From Solirubrobacteraceae bacterium (GTDB lineage: Bacteria > Actinomycetota > Thermoleophilia > Solirubrobacterales > Solirubrobacteraceae), in NCBI GenBank assembly GCA_025928415.1, contig JAICJK010000074.1, positions 1-8,640 of the forward strand: 8,640 nucleotides of DNA, read 5' to 3'. The notes below the pieces were generated by a model that worked only from the letters and a program-made list of their open reading frames with translations, was not told the origin of the DNA and searched no databases. The position numbers and the translations under genes were made by a program. Positions 1 to 5,439 of this stretch are shown piece after piece. Each line of letters opens with the position of its first letter. Position 1 is the stretch's first letter.

Positions 1-732
1 CTTGCCGCCCTGGATGACCTGCTCGAGCACCGGCAGCACGTCGCGGACGGAGCCGATCTTCTGGTTGGCGATGAGGATGTACGGATCCTCGAGGGTCGCC
101 TCCATGCGGTCCTGGTCGGTGACCATGTAGGGCGAGACGTAGCCCTTGTCGAACTGCATGCCCTCGGTGAACTCGAGGTCCATGCCGAAGGTCTGACCCT
201 CCTCGACGTTGACCACGCCGTCCTTGCCGACCTTGTCGATGGCATCGGCGATCACGTCGCCGATGTCCTCGTCGCCGGCCGAGATCGTCGCGACGCGCGC
301 GATCTGGTCCTTGCCGGAGATCTCGACGGAGGCCTTGCCGATGGCCGTGACGACCTGGTCGACGGCCTTCTCGATGCCGCGCTTGATCGCGAGCGGGTTG
401 GCGCCGGCCGTGACGTTCTTCAGGCCCTGGCGCACGATGGCCTGGGCGAGGACGGTCGCGGTGGTGGTGCCGTCGCCGGCGACGTCGTTGGTCGCCGTGG
501 CGACCTCGCGGACGAGCTGGGCGCCCTGGTTCTCGAAGACGTCCTCGACCTCGATCTCACGAGCGATGGTCACGCCGTCGTTCGTGATGGTCGGAGCACC
601 GAACTTCTTGTCCAGGACGACGTAGCGGCCCTTGGGGCCGAGCGTGACCTTGACGGCGTTGGCGACCGCGTCCACGCCCGACTGCAGGGCGTTGCGGGCG
701 TCGACGTCGTACTTCAGTTCCTTGTGAGCCAT
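1..732 (-). CDS. groEL: Chaperonin GroEL (Hsp60), 5' part only; runs off the left edge
   Basis: This is the large subunit of the ATP-dependent cytoplasmic chaperonin, which encloses unfolded proteins in a double-ring chamber capped by GroES. The first 244 codons are visible, of about 540 normally, so roughly 55% of the gene is missing to the left. The protein starts MAHKELKYD and is colinear with GroEL throughout: the nucleotide-binding motif VTLGPKGR lies near residue 30, TNDGVTIA near residue 50, and the ATP-binding and catalytic loop [13 protein letters not shown] near residues 83-95. Part of the apical domain follows ([16 protein letters not shown]). The ATG is preceded by GAGGAA at a 10-nt spacing and lies 17 nt after the groES stop, so the two genes are cotranscribed. 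The visible part has no frameshift or odd residue. Whether this is the only GroEL of the genome, and whether its C-terminal tail is the GGM type, cannot be seen. Confidence 0.98.
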   Translation of the reverse strand, partial: MAHKELKYDVDARNALQSGVDAVANAVKVTLGPKGRYVVLDKKFGAPTITNDGVTIAREIEVEDVFENQGAQLVREVATATNDVAGDGTTTATVLAQAIVRQGLKNVTAGANPLAIKRGIEKAVDQVVTAIGKASVEISGKDQIARVATISAGDEDIGDVIADAIDKVGKDGVVNVEEGQTFGMDLEFTEGMQFDKGYVSPYMVTDQDRMEATLEDPYILIANQKIGSVRDVLPVLEQVIQGGK

Positions 733-742
733 GTTCTGGTGG

Positions 743-748
743 TTCCTC
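743..748 (-). promoter_or_regulatory. Ribosome binding site of groEL
   Basis: On the minus strand GAGGAA lies 10 nt before the groEL ATG, in the 17-nt gap after the groES stop codon. It fixes the start at the MAHKEL methionine and lets groEL be translated independently of groES. Confidence 0.75.
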
Positions 749-749
749 T

Positions 750-1043
750 CTAGGACTCGACCTTGGCGAGGACGTCGGACTCGCGCAGGACCAGCAGGTC
801 CTCGCCGTCGACCTTGATCTCGGTGCCGCCGTACTTGCTGTACAGCACCTCGTCGCCCTCGGCGACGTCGAGCGGGATGCGCTTCTCGCCATCCTCGTCG
901 TACTTGCCATCGCCGACGGCGATGACCGTCCCCTTCTGGGGCTTCTCCTTGGCCGTGTCGGGGAGCACGAGGCCACTCGCGGTGGTCTCCTCCTCCTCGA
1001 TCGCCCGCACGATCAGACGATCGCCCAGGGGCTTCAGCTTCAT
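750..1043 (-). CDS. groES: Co-chaperonin GroES (Hsp10)
   Basis: GroES forms the seven-membered lid that caps the GroEL chamber in the cytoplasm. At 97 residues it has the normal family length. It opens [13 protein letters not shown], the classic GroES N-terminus. The mobile loop that binds GroEL spans about residues 17-35 ([13 protein letters not shown] then TAKEKPQKG), and the roof-hairpin region is near [11 protein letters not shown]. The C-terminal strand has [13 protein letters not shown]. An in-frame ATG 16 codons upstream would give [13 protein letters not shown], but I reject it because that start lies close to the CIRCE operator in the leader. The chosen ATG has a strong GGAGG 10 nt upstream and matches the family start. 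It is the first gene of the groES-groEL operon, under the promoter and two CIRCE elements described below. Confidence 0.97.
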   Translation of the reverse strand: MKLKPLGDRLIVRAIEEEETTASGLVLPDTAKEKPQKGTVIAVGDGKYDEDGEKRIPLDVAEGDEVLYSKYGGTEIKVDGEDLLVLRESDVLAKVES

Positions 1044-1053
1044 GGTTGTCCAA

Positions 1054-1058
1054 CCTCC
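1054..1058 (-). promoter_or_regulatory. Ribosome binding site of groES
   Basis: Minus-strand GGAGG lies 10 nt before the ATG at 1043-1041. It decides between this start and the upstream in-frame ATG at 1091, which lies inside the first CIRCE element. Confidence 0.8.
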
Positions 1059-1080
1059 GGTTGAGGGGTGAATGCGCCGA

Positions 1081-1107
1081 TTGGCACTCACCGGCGGAGA
1101 GTGCCAA
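1081..1107. promoter_or_regulatory. CIRCE operator 1 (HrcA binding site), in the groES leader
   Basis: The sequence is TTGGCACTC, a 9-nt spacer, then GAGTGCCAA: a perfect 9-bp inverted repeat. The CIRCE consensus is TTAGCACTC-N9-GAGTGCTAA, so each arm differs by one base, symmetrically. CIRCE is the operator of the heat-shock repressor HrcA. This copy begins about 10 nt downstream of the -10 box, so it covers the expected transcript start and would be present in the mRNA leader, about 37 nt before the groES ATG. Confidence 0.95.
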
Positions 1108-1117
1108 AGCTGGTTCG

Positions 1118-1146
1118 AATCTACGTCCGGTCGCTGAAGATGTCAA
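1118..1146 (-). promoter_or_regulatory. Promoter of groES-groEL (housekeeping sigma type)
   Basis: On the minus strand a consensus -35 TTGACA (1146-1141) and a -10 TAGATT (1123-1118) are separated by exactly 17 nt. The predicted transcription start is near 1111, giving a leader of about 68 nt. The promoter sits in the 45-nt gap between the two CIRCE elements: CIRCE 2 ends 6 nt upstream of the -35, and CIRCE 1 begins about where transcription begins. This is what HrcA repression of a vegetative-sigma promoter would look like. Confidence 0.85.
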
Positions 1147-1152
1147 GCGCCG

Positions 1153-1179
1153 TTGGCACTCTCTTCAGGCGAGTGCCAG
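1153..1179. promoter_or_regulatory. CIRCE operator 2, upstream of the groES promoter
   Basis: The sequence is TTGGCACTC, a 9-nt spacer, then GAGTGCCAG. The inverted repeat is 9 bp with only the outermost base of one arm mismatched. It is centred 72 bp from CIRCE 1 and lies just upstream of the -35 box. It carries the same symmetrical change from the consensus as CIRCE 1 (GG in place of AG), which suggests that this organism's HrcA prefers TTGGCACTC. Confidence 0.92.
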
Positions 1180-1224
1180 TGTAGCCCCCCGGACGCGATT
1201 GCGGCCTGACGATGCCCTGAACGG

Positions 1225-1240
1225 CGCCCGGCCGCGGGCG
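1225..1240 (-). terminator. Possible short GC hairpin terminator after the wHTH gene
   Basis: CGCCCG and CGGGCG form a 6-bp perfect stem with a 4-nt loop, 8 nt past the stop of the gene ending at 1249. There is no U-run, which is usual for very GC-rich actinobacteria, but such short GC hairpins also arise by chance here. It would separate the upstream cluster from the gro operon. Nothing else is recognisable between CIRCE 2 and the stop at 1249. Confidence 0.3.
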
Positions 1241-1248
1241 AGCGGCGC

Positions 1249-1485
1249 TCAGCCGCGGCGGCGGTCGGCGCCCAGGCGCCGCCGGCCCTCGGGGGACAGG
1301 GTGTAGCGGCGCGGCCCGGAGGGGCGGCCGTCCGGGCCGGCCGCGAAGCCCGCGTCGGCGATGATCCCGCCGCGCCGGGCGGCGGCGATCCAGGCGACCA
1401 CGTCCGAGACGCGGCAGGACGGCGCAGCGACGGCGGCGAGGTCCTCGAACGACAGCGGGCGGCTGGTCTGCGCCAGCGCCCCCAT
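1249..1485 (-). CDS. Small winged-helix-like protein (hypothetical, possible DNA-binding)
   Basis: I do not recognise a named family. The 78-residue product reads like a minimal winged-helix domain. It has a helix at SFEDLAAVAA (about 12-21), a candidate recognition helix at RVSDVVAWIAAARR, and a basic wing-and-turn segment GPRRYTLSPEGRRRL near the C-terminus. The pattern 'YxLxxEGRRRL' is common in PadR- and MarR-like regulators. It is far shorter than those families and has no obvious dimerisation helix or ligand domain. It follows the ASCH gene by 44 nt and is probably last in the same transcript. The N-terminus is uncertain. The ATG lacks a good ribosome binding site, and the frame stays open upstream with protein-like sequence (SRDPEDRRSPAGGAF), back to a CTG that overlaps the ASCH stop as CTGA. 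Coding is supported by the fold pattern and operon position, not by a clear homologue. Confidence 0.6.
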   Translation of the reverse strand: MGALAQTSRPLSFEDLAAVAAPSCRVSDVVAWIAAARRGGIIADAGFAAGPDGRPSGPRRYTLSPEGRRRLGADRRRG

Positions 1486-1529
1486 GAAGGCGCCCCCGGC
1501 CGGGGAGCGCCGGTCCTCAGGGTCCCGGC

Positions 1530-1928
1530 TCAGTTCTGCGCGCCGCCGAACCCGCGCAGGCGCTCGGTCACGGTCGGGGGGTTCTCGATGATCTGGGAGA
1601 AGCGCACGACGGTGACCGTGTCCTCCATGGTCACCGACCGCCCGTAGATCTGCTCGAGGAAGTGGATCATCTCCTCGTGGCGGCGGAACTCGGGGTTGTC
1701 GTGCTCGATGTCGCGCGGCGTGAGCTCCCGGACGCGCTTGACCTCGACCTGGTCGATGACCGCCTCGAAGATCTTCTCGCGCGGCGAGTGCTGGTACCCG
1801 ATGGTCACGAGCACCGCCTGGTTCTTCTTGTACTTGTGGGACTTGTCCCCCAGGCGGATCGTCGCGGTCTTGCGCCCCCGCTTGAGCTGGTCGGCGAAGA
1901 TCGTCGAGTAGAAGTTGAGGACCTGCAT
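1530..1928 (-). CDS. ASCH-domain protein (PUA-like fold), possible RNA/nucleoside-acting enzyme
   Basis: The protein has 132 residues, nearly all one ASCH domain. ASCH is a PUA-like beta-barrel that binds RNA or modified nucleosides in the cytoplasm. The signature GxKxxTxR appears as G18-R-K20-T21-A-T23-I-R25, just after an N-terminal strand and helix (MQVLNFYSTIFADQLKRG). A charged loop (TPRDIEHDNPEF, about 70-81) and a helix with HFLEQIYG (89-96) follow, then a closing strand (DTVTVVRFSQI). The layout resembles E. coli YqfB, an N4-acetylcytidine amidohydrolase whose reported catalytic residues are Lys21, Thr24 and Glu74. Here K20 and T23 match, and E75, D77 or E80 could supply the acid. That function is inference; an RNA-binding role is equally possible. 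The ATG lies 23 nt after the Nudix stop, so the two are probably cotranscribed. Composition is like its neighbours, though it is richer in Lys and Ile than they are. Confidence 0.85.
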   Translation of the reverse strand: MQVLNFYSTIFADQLKRGRKTATIRLGDKSHKYKKNQAVLVTIGYQHSPREKIFEAVIDQVEVKRVRELTPRDIEHDNPEFRRHEEMIHFLEQIYGRSVTMEDTVTVVRFSQIIENPPTVTERLRGFGGAQN

Positions 1929-1951
1929 GGGGCCTGCACCCTAATCGATCG

Positions 1952-2401
1952 TCAGCCCCCTCGCCCGGGGGCGCGCGCGAGGTGCTCGAGCGCCCGGGCC
2001 GCCATCTCCCGCTCGCCCGTGTAGGTCAGCGCGCGAGCGGCCTCGCCGAGGTCCATCCAGCGCGCGTCCTCGACCTCGTGGTCGTGGTCGGCAGGGTCCC
2101 CGGACCGGTACTCGAGCAGGAAGAAGCGCACCACCTTCGCGATCCGCCGCCCGCGCCGCTGGTAGAAGTAGCGCACGTCCCCGAGCGTCGCGACCAGCGC
2201 CGTCTCGACGCCCGCCTCCTCGCGCACCTCCCGCCGGGCGGCCTGCTCGGGCGTCTCGTCGCCGTCGGGGTGCCCCTTGGGCAGCGCCAGCACCCGCGCC
2301 CCGTCGGCCGCGCGCCGGGTGGGGACGATCACCAGGCAGCGGGGCGGGCTTTCGGCGCCGGCCCCGACGACCACGCCCCCGGCGGAGAACTCCGCCTCCA
2401 T
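1952..2401 (-). CDS. Nudix hydrolase, Ap4A/Ap6A-hydrolase-like
   Basis: This cytoplasmic metal-dependent pyrophosphohydrolase acts on a nucleoside diphosphate linked to another group. The Nudix box is complete: G43, five residues, E49, seven residues, then R57-E-V-R-E-E-A-G-V65, giving the Mg-binding REVREE core. The domain starts with the usual strand EFSAGGVVV, and the box is preceded by ALPKGHPDGDE. The LPKGH form is typical of the diadenosine polyphosphate hydrolase and MutT1-like branch. VRYFYQRRGRRIAKVVRFFL (75-94) matches the strand-loop-strand where these enzymes have a conserved aromatic and Lys. The substrate cannot be assigned from sequence. At 149 residues it is a normal single-domain length. 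Its ATG overlaps the stop of the Crp-family gene as TGATG, so translation is coupled to the regulator. Longer readings of this frame reach back into the regulator gene and are rejected. Confidence 0.93.
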   Translation of the reverse strand: MEAEFSAGGVVVGAGAESPPRCLVIVPTRRAADGARVLALPKGHPDGDETPEQAARREVREEAGVETALVATLGDVRYFYQRRGRRIAKVVRFFLLEYRSGDPADHDHEVEDARWMDLGEAARALTYTGEREMAARALEHLARAPGRGG

Positions 2402-3096
2402 CAGTAGATGTAGCCCCGCAGCGCGCCGGGGTCGCCCACGACGATCCGCCCGCGCCCCTGCGTGATGATGCCGGCGCGCTCGAGCACGGCCAGGAAGCGG
2501 CTGGCCGACTCGCGGCTGGACCCCGCGAGCTGCGCGATGTCGGCCTGGGTGACCGTGACGAGGACGTCGGCGTCGCCGGCGCCCTCGGCCTGGGCCTGCG
2601 CGACGAGCTGGCCGAGGACGCCCGCCACGCGGCTCTGCACGGTCTGGAAGGACTGGCGCGCCAGGCGCTCGTTGGCCTCGCGCAGGCGCCGGCCGAGGGC
2701 GACGACGAGCTTGACGGCGATGTCCGGGTGCTCGCGCAGCAGCCGGCGCATGTCGGCGCCGCTGATCGCGATCGCGTCGACGGCGTCGAGCGTCTCCACC
2801 GTGGCCGAGCGCCGCTCGTCGTCGAACATCGCCAGCTCGCCGAAGATGTCGCCGGGGCCGAAGTGCGCCAGGGCGATCGTCCGCCCGTCCGGGTGCTCGC
2901 GGACCGCGCGCGCGTGGCCGTGGTCCACGACGTAGCACGTGTCGCTCTGGTCGCCCTCGCGGAAGATGATGTGCTGGGGGGCGAAGCTCCTCGGCACCGC
3001 GACGTCGGCGACGCGCTGCAGGTCCTCGTCGCCGAGCGTCTCGAAGACGGGCACGCGCGTGAGCAGCTCCACCGCTGCCTGGCCGCCGGACGCCAT
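2401..3096 (-). CDS. Crp/Fnr-family transcriptional regulator (cyclic-nucleotide-binding type)
   Basis: The 231-residue protein has the standard two-domain layout. A cNMP-binding beta-roll spans about residues 15-125 and a dimer helix about 126-150. A winged helix follows at about 178-225. The phosphate-binding cassette is intact: F85-G-E87-L-A, then R96-S97-A98, the residues that hold cyclic AMP in E. coli and mycobacterial Crp. The recognition helix has S194-R195-E196, then R200, matching Crp Arg180, Glu181 and Arg185, so a TGTGA-like half-site is a fair guess. There is no Fnr-type cysteine cluster. I chose the ATG at 3096 because AAGG lies just upstream and because it is the normal family length. 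An in-frame ATG at 3144 adds 16 residues and has a poor ribosome site. The gene heads the Nudix-ASCH-wHTH cluster and is divergent from the secreted-protein gene. Its effector and targets are unknown. Confidence 0.93.
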   Translation of the reverse strand: MASGGQAAVELLTRVPVFETLGDEDLQRVADVAVPRSFAPQHIIFREGDQSDTCYVVDHGHARAVREHPDGRTIALAHFGPGDIFGELAMFDDERRSATVETLDAVDAIAISGADMRRLLREHPDIAVKLVVALGRRLREANERLARQSFQTVQSRVAGVLGQLVAQAQAEGAGDADVLVTVTQADIAQLAGSSRESASRFLAVLERAGIITQGRGRIVVGDPGALRGYIY

Positions 3097-3189
3097 GGCC
3101 GCCTTGGATATCACACGCACTCCGGCGGCACGCGCGCGCACCATGGCGCAACGAACGGCGTCCAGGTCGTGTTTGCTAGCGCGAGAGCA
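3097..3189. other. 93-nt divergent intergenic region (Crp-like regulator / secreted protein)
   Basis: It must hold the promoters for both the leftward regulator cluster and the rightward secreted-protein gene. I found no convincing -35/-10 pair on either strand. One TGTGA half-site on the minus strand (3115-3111) lies 14 nt before the regulator's start codon and could hint at autoregulation, but its partner half-site is absent. Confidence 0.4.
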
Positions 3190-3735
3190 ATGGTCACCGC
3201 CCCCTTCCAACGTCGCTTCCACGCCGCCCGCGCGGTCCTGCTCGTCGCGCTGCTCGCGGCGGCGGCGACCGTCCCCGCGTCGGCGGCCAAGGCCCCCAGG
3301 CGAGACTCGCTGCGCGACTCGCGGCTGCTGTGGGCGACCGTCAACGTCTGCGACACCCCCGACCATCCCGACACGGTCGGCATCCGCGGCTCGATGCCGG
3401 GCAGCGGCGACGCGAAGGAGCGCATGACCATGCGCTTCCAGCTCCAGTACTTCAAGGCCGCCGACAAGCGCTGGCACAACATCGGCCCGACGGGCGACAG
3501 CGGGCGCATCGCGGTCGGGTCGGGCCGGTACAAGGCGCGGCAGACCGGGCGCAACTTCACCGTCCGCCCGCCCGGGATCGGCGGCTTCCAGCTCCGCGGC
3601 GCGGTGACCTTCGAGTGGCGCCGCGGCGGCAAGCTCGTGCGCCGTGCGCGCGAGCGGACGCGCAGCGGGCATCCGGGAACGGCCGGCGCCGACCCCGACG
3701 ACTTCAGCGCGGCGACATGCACGGTGCGAAAGTGA
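3190..3735 (+). CDS. Small secreted protein of unknown function
   Basis: This is the only plus-strand gene in the window. It encodes 181 residues with a clear Sec-type signal peptide: a basic start (QRRFHAAR), a hydrophobic core (AVLLVALLAAAATVPASA) and a likely signal peptidase I site after the A-S-A at residues 30-32. The mature part of about 148 residues is basic and soluble-looking, with no lipobox, membrane helix or LPXTG anchor. It has two cysteines, C54 (VNVCDTPDHPD) and C177 (AATCTVRK), placed to tie the two ends together by a disulfide. Between them are aromatic-rich strand-like segments (RFQLQYF, FTVRPPG, FQLRGAVTFEWRR) that suggest a small beta-sandwich. I recall similar proteins from Solirubrobacterales, but no function. 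The ATG has only a weak GAGAG upstream. A longer in-frame reading runs antisense through the regulator gene and is rejected. Separation from neighbours suggests its own transcript. Confidence 0.8.
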   Translation: MVTAPFQRRFHAARAVLLVALLAAAATVPASAAKAPRRDSLRDSRLLWATVNVCDTPDHPDTVGIRGSMPGSGDAKERMTMRFQLQYFKAADKRWHNIGPTGDSGRIAVGSGRYKARQTGRNFTVRPPGIGGFQLRGAVTFEWRRGGKLVRRARERTRSGHPGTAGADPDDFSAATCTVRK

Positions 3736-3759
3736 CCTTCAGCGTCTGAGCCGAGCGGG

Positions 3760-3836
3760 GCCGGACGAAGACGGCGGCACATTCGGCTGGCGCCTCATGT
3801 GCTTGGACGAATCCGGCTGCGCCGTCTTCGTCCGGC
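3760..3836. repeat. Perfect 17-bp inverted repeat between convergent genes; probable two-way terminator
   Basis: GCCGGACGAAGACGGCG (3760-3776) is exactly complementary to 3820-3836, with 43 nt between. Directly inside the left arm, GCACAT (3777-3782) can pair with ATGTGC (3797-3802), lengthening the hairpin across an asymmetric bulge. A second GGACGAA (3805-3811) can instead pair with TTCGTCC (3827-3833), which would compete with the long stem. TCCGGCTGCG is also directly repeated (3812-3821 and 3831-3840). The element fills most of the 128-nt gap between the secreted-protein stop (3735) and the GDPD stop (3864), so ending transcription from both sides is the simplest role. There is no U-run on either side. 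It could also be a copy of a dispersed repeat. Confidence 0.7.
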
Positions 3837-3863
3837 TGCGTTTCGACCCGGGCGCCTCAGCGG

Positions 3864-4598
3864 TCAGGCGGTAAACAATCGGGGGTCGTTCGTGATCACA
3901 CCCGTGACGCCGGGCAGCGCCTCGAGCGCCGCGATGCGCGCGGCGTCGTCGACCGTCCAGACGTAGAGCTCGCCGCCGGCGGCGGCGATGCGCCGGGCGA
4001 AGGCGCCGGTGACCAGCGCCCAGTGCGCCATGACGGCGTCGATGCGGCCGGCGCGCAACTCGCCTGCGGCGCGGCGCGGGATCGCCTGGCGCGCGACCTG
4101 CAGGCCGGCGAGCGCCAGCGGCCGCGTGAGCGGGTGGGCCAGGTAGTCGCGGCGCACATGCGGGACCGACCAGCCGAGGCGGACCTCGGGGGCGGCGGCG
4201 CGCACCCGCGGCAGGCTCTCGCGCACCATGGTCGAGACGAGCGCCCGGCCGGCCAGGCCATGCTCGCGCAGCGCAGCGCAGACGCGGGCCTCGTAGCCGC
4301 CGAGCTTGAGGTCCACGTCGAGCTCCACGCCCGCGTAGGCGTCGGTGGCGAAGTGCGCCAGGCCGTCCTCGAGCTCGAGGATCGTGGCGCGGCGCCGGTT
4401 GGCGTCGCGGTAGTCGTGGGCCAGCAGCAGCCGGCCGGTTCCGTCCGGGCGCTCGGGCAGGACGTCGAACTCGATCATGTCGACGCGCTGCTCCAGCGCG
4501 GCCTCGAAGGAGGCGATCGTGTTGCCCGGCGCGATGTGGTCGGCCCCCTTGTGCCCGATCCGGCGGAGGGGGTGCGAGCGGGTTGCGAGTGTGGTCAT
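3864..4598 (-). CDS. Glycerophosphodiester phosphodiesterase (GDPD) family protein
   Basis: Family members are metal-dependent TIM-barrel enzymes that split glycerophosphodiesters into sn-glycerol 3-phosphate and an alcohol. At 244 residues with no signal peptide it looks cytoplasmic. Motifs in order: GHKG (H16), PGNT (24-27), the metal pair E43-x-D45 in MIEFDV, AHDY (H61), the acidic strand VELDVDLK (91-98) carrying the third metal ligand, then the C-terminal VWTVDD (213-218) and GVITNDPR (233-240). Both catalytic histidines and the metal acids are present. Two signature positions differ: HKG instead of HRG, and PGNT instead of PENT. They may mark a distinct subfamily with another substrate. 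I chose the ATG at 4598 because GGAG lies 6 nt upstream; the ATG four codons earlier has its purine run touching the start codon. It starts 43 nt after the nei stop, so cotranscription with lhr-nei is possible but unproven. Confidence 0.9.
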   Translation of the reverse strand: MTTLATRSHPLRRIGHKGADHIAPGNTIASFEAALEQRVDMIEFDVLPERPDGTGRLLLAHDYRDANRRRATILELEDGLAHFATDAYAGVELDVDLKLGGYEARVCAALREHGLAGRALVSTMVRESLPRVRAAAPEVRLGWSVPHVRRDYLAHPLTRPLALAGLQVARQAIPRRAAGELRAGRIDAVMAHWALVTGAFARRIAAAGGELYVWTVDDAARIAALEALPGVTGVITNDPRLFTA

Positions 4599-4641
4599 CC
4601 GTGGCTCCATCCCTTCAAACGTGCGGCGAGGCCGTGTGTGC

Positions 4642-5421
4642 TCACGCCTGGCAGCCGATGCACCAGTAGACGGGGCGATTGTCGTCCCCGAGGGTGCCGC
4701 CGCGGATCGGGGCGCCGCAGCGCGAACACGGCCTGCCCCTTCGGTTGTAGCAGTGCCGGTCGACCGACCGGTGCCCCTCTCGCGCCGAGCGCTGCATGAG
4801 CGGCCGGACGGCGCGCACGAGCGCCAGGGCATCCTCGTCGCTCACCGCGCCCGTGCGCCGGTGCGGGTCGACGCGCGCGTGCCAGCAGGCCTCGGTGCGC
4901 CAGACCGTCCCGAGGCCCGCCACCGTCCGCTGGTCGAGCAGCGCGTCGCCGATCGGGCGCGTGGGGTCGTCCTCCCGCAGGCGGCGCAGGTAGTCCGTCT
5001 CGTCGAACGGCGCCTCCGCGACGACGTCGGGCCCGAGCGCCGCGAGCCGCTGGTCGAAGGCCGCCCGGCCCGCGGTCAGCAGCTCGAGGACGGGGCCGTC
5101 GAACTGGACGACCACCCGCCCGCCCCGGCGCAGGACCAGCCACGCGCGCCGCGGCGAGCGGTGCCAGCGCGCGTCCTCGGCGTAGGTTCCCCACGACCCG
5201 GTCATCCGCAGGTGCGAGTGCAGCACCAGGTCGCCCGCGAAGCGCAGCAGCAAGTGCTTGCCGCGCGCCTCGACCGCCTCCACGGCGCGGCCGGCCAGGC
5301 GCTCGGGCCAGCGGTCGGCGGCCAGCCGCGGGTGCGGCGTGGCGATCTCGTCGGGCACGTGGCCGGCCAGGATCGGCCTGATGCGGATGGCCGCGTGGTG
5401 GATCGTGTCGCCTTCGGGCAC
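4642..5421 (-). CDS. nei: Endonuclease VIII-family DNA glycosylase/AP lyase (Nei, actinobacterial Nei2-like)
   Basis: This base-excision repair enzyme removes oxidised bases and cuts the strand at the abasic site. After removal of the initiator Met it begins P2-E3-G-D-T. Pro2 is the Schiff-base nucleophile and Glu3 the general acid, and the PEGDT form marks Nei rather than MutM/Fpg. K55 in RGKHLLLR is the conserved lysine. The helix-two-turn-helix is at about 163-177 ([15 protein letters not shown]), with Thr172 where most relatives have Asn (GxGN). The C-terminal zinc finger is C232-x2-C235-x18-C254-x2-C257, two residues longer than the usual x16, with R249 before PVYWC in the lesion-contact position. 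Length is 259 residues, normal for the family. The start codon is GTG, fixed by the need for Pro2, with AGGA upstream at about 10 nt. It begins 18 nt after the lhr stop, an arrangement like lhr-nei in M. tuberculosis. Confidence 0.94.
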   Translation of the reverse strand: MPEGDTIHHAAIRIRPILAGHVPDEIATPHPRLAADRWPERLAGRAVEAVEARGKHLLLRFAGDLVLHSHLRMTGSWGTYAEDARWHRSPRRAWLVLRRGGRVVVQFDGPVLELLTAGRAAFDQRLAALGPDVVAEAPFDETDYLRRLREDDPTRPIGDALLDQRTVAGLGTVWRTEACWHARVDPHRRTGAVSDEDALALVRAVRPLMQRSAREGHRSVDRHCYNRRGRPCSRCGAPIRGGTLGDDNRPVYWCIGCQA

Positions 5422-5439
5422 GGTGGTGGCGTCCTGCGC

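Noticed and set aside
3111..3115. TGTGA half-site as a Crp operator in the regulator's leader
   Set aside because: No TCACA partner lies at the required 6-nt spacing, so a single 5-mer is not enough to call an operator.
1952..3151. 399-residue reading that contains the Nudix protein
   Set aside because: Its first 250 residues are an out-of-frame reading of the Crp-like gene. The Nudix fold starts at MEAEFSAGG, at the TGATG overlap.
2401..3672. 423-residue reading that contains the Crp-like regulator
   Set aside because: The extra N-terminal 192 residues run antisense through the secreted-protein gene and lack any domain. The family length fits the start at 3096.
2728..3735. 335-residue plus-strand reading that contains the secreted protein
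   Set aside because: The upstream half is antisense to the Crp-like gene, and the signal peptide only makes sense with the start at 3190.
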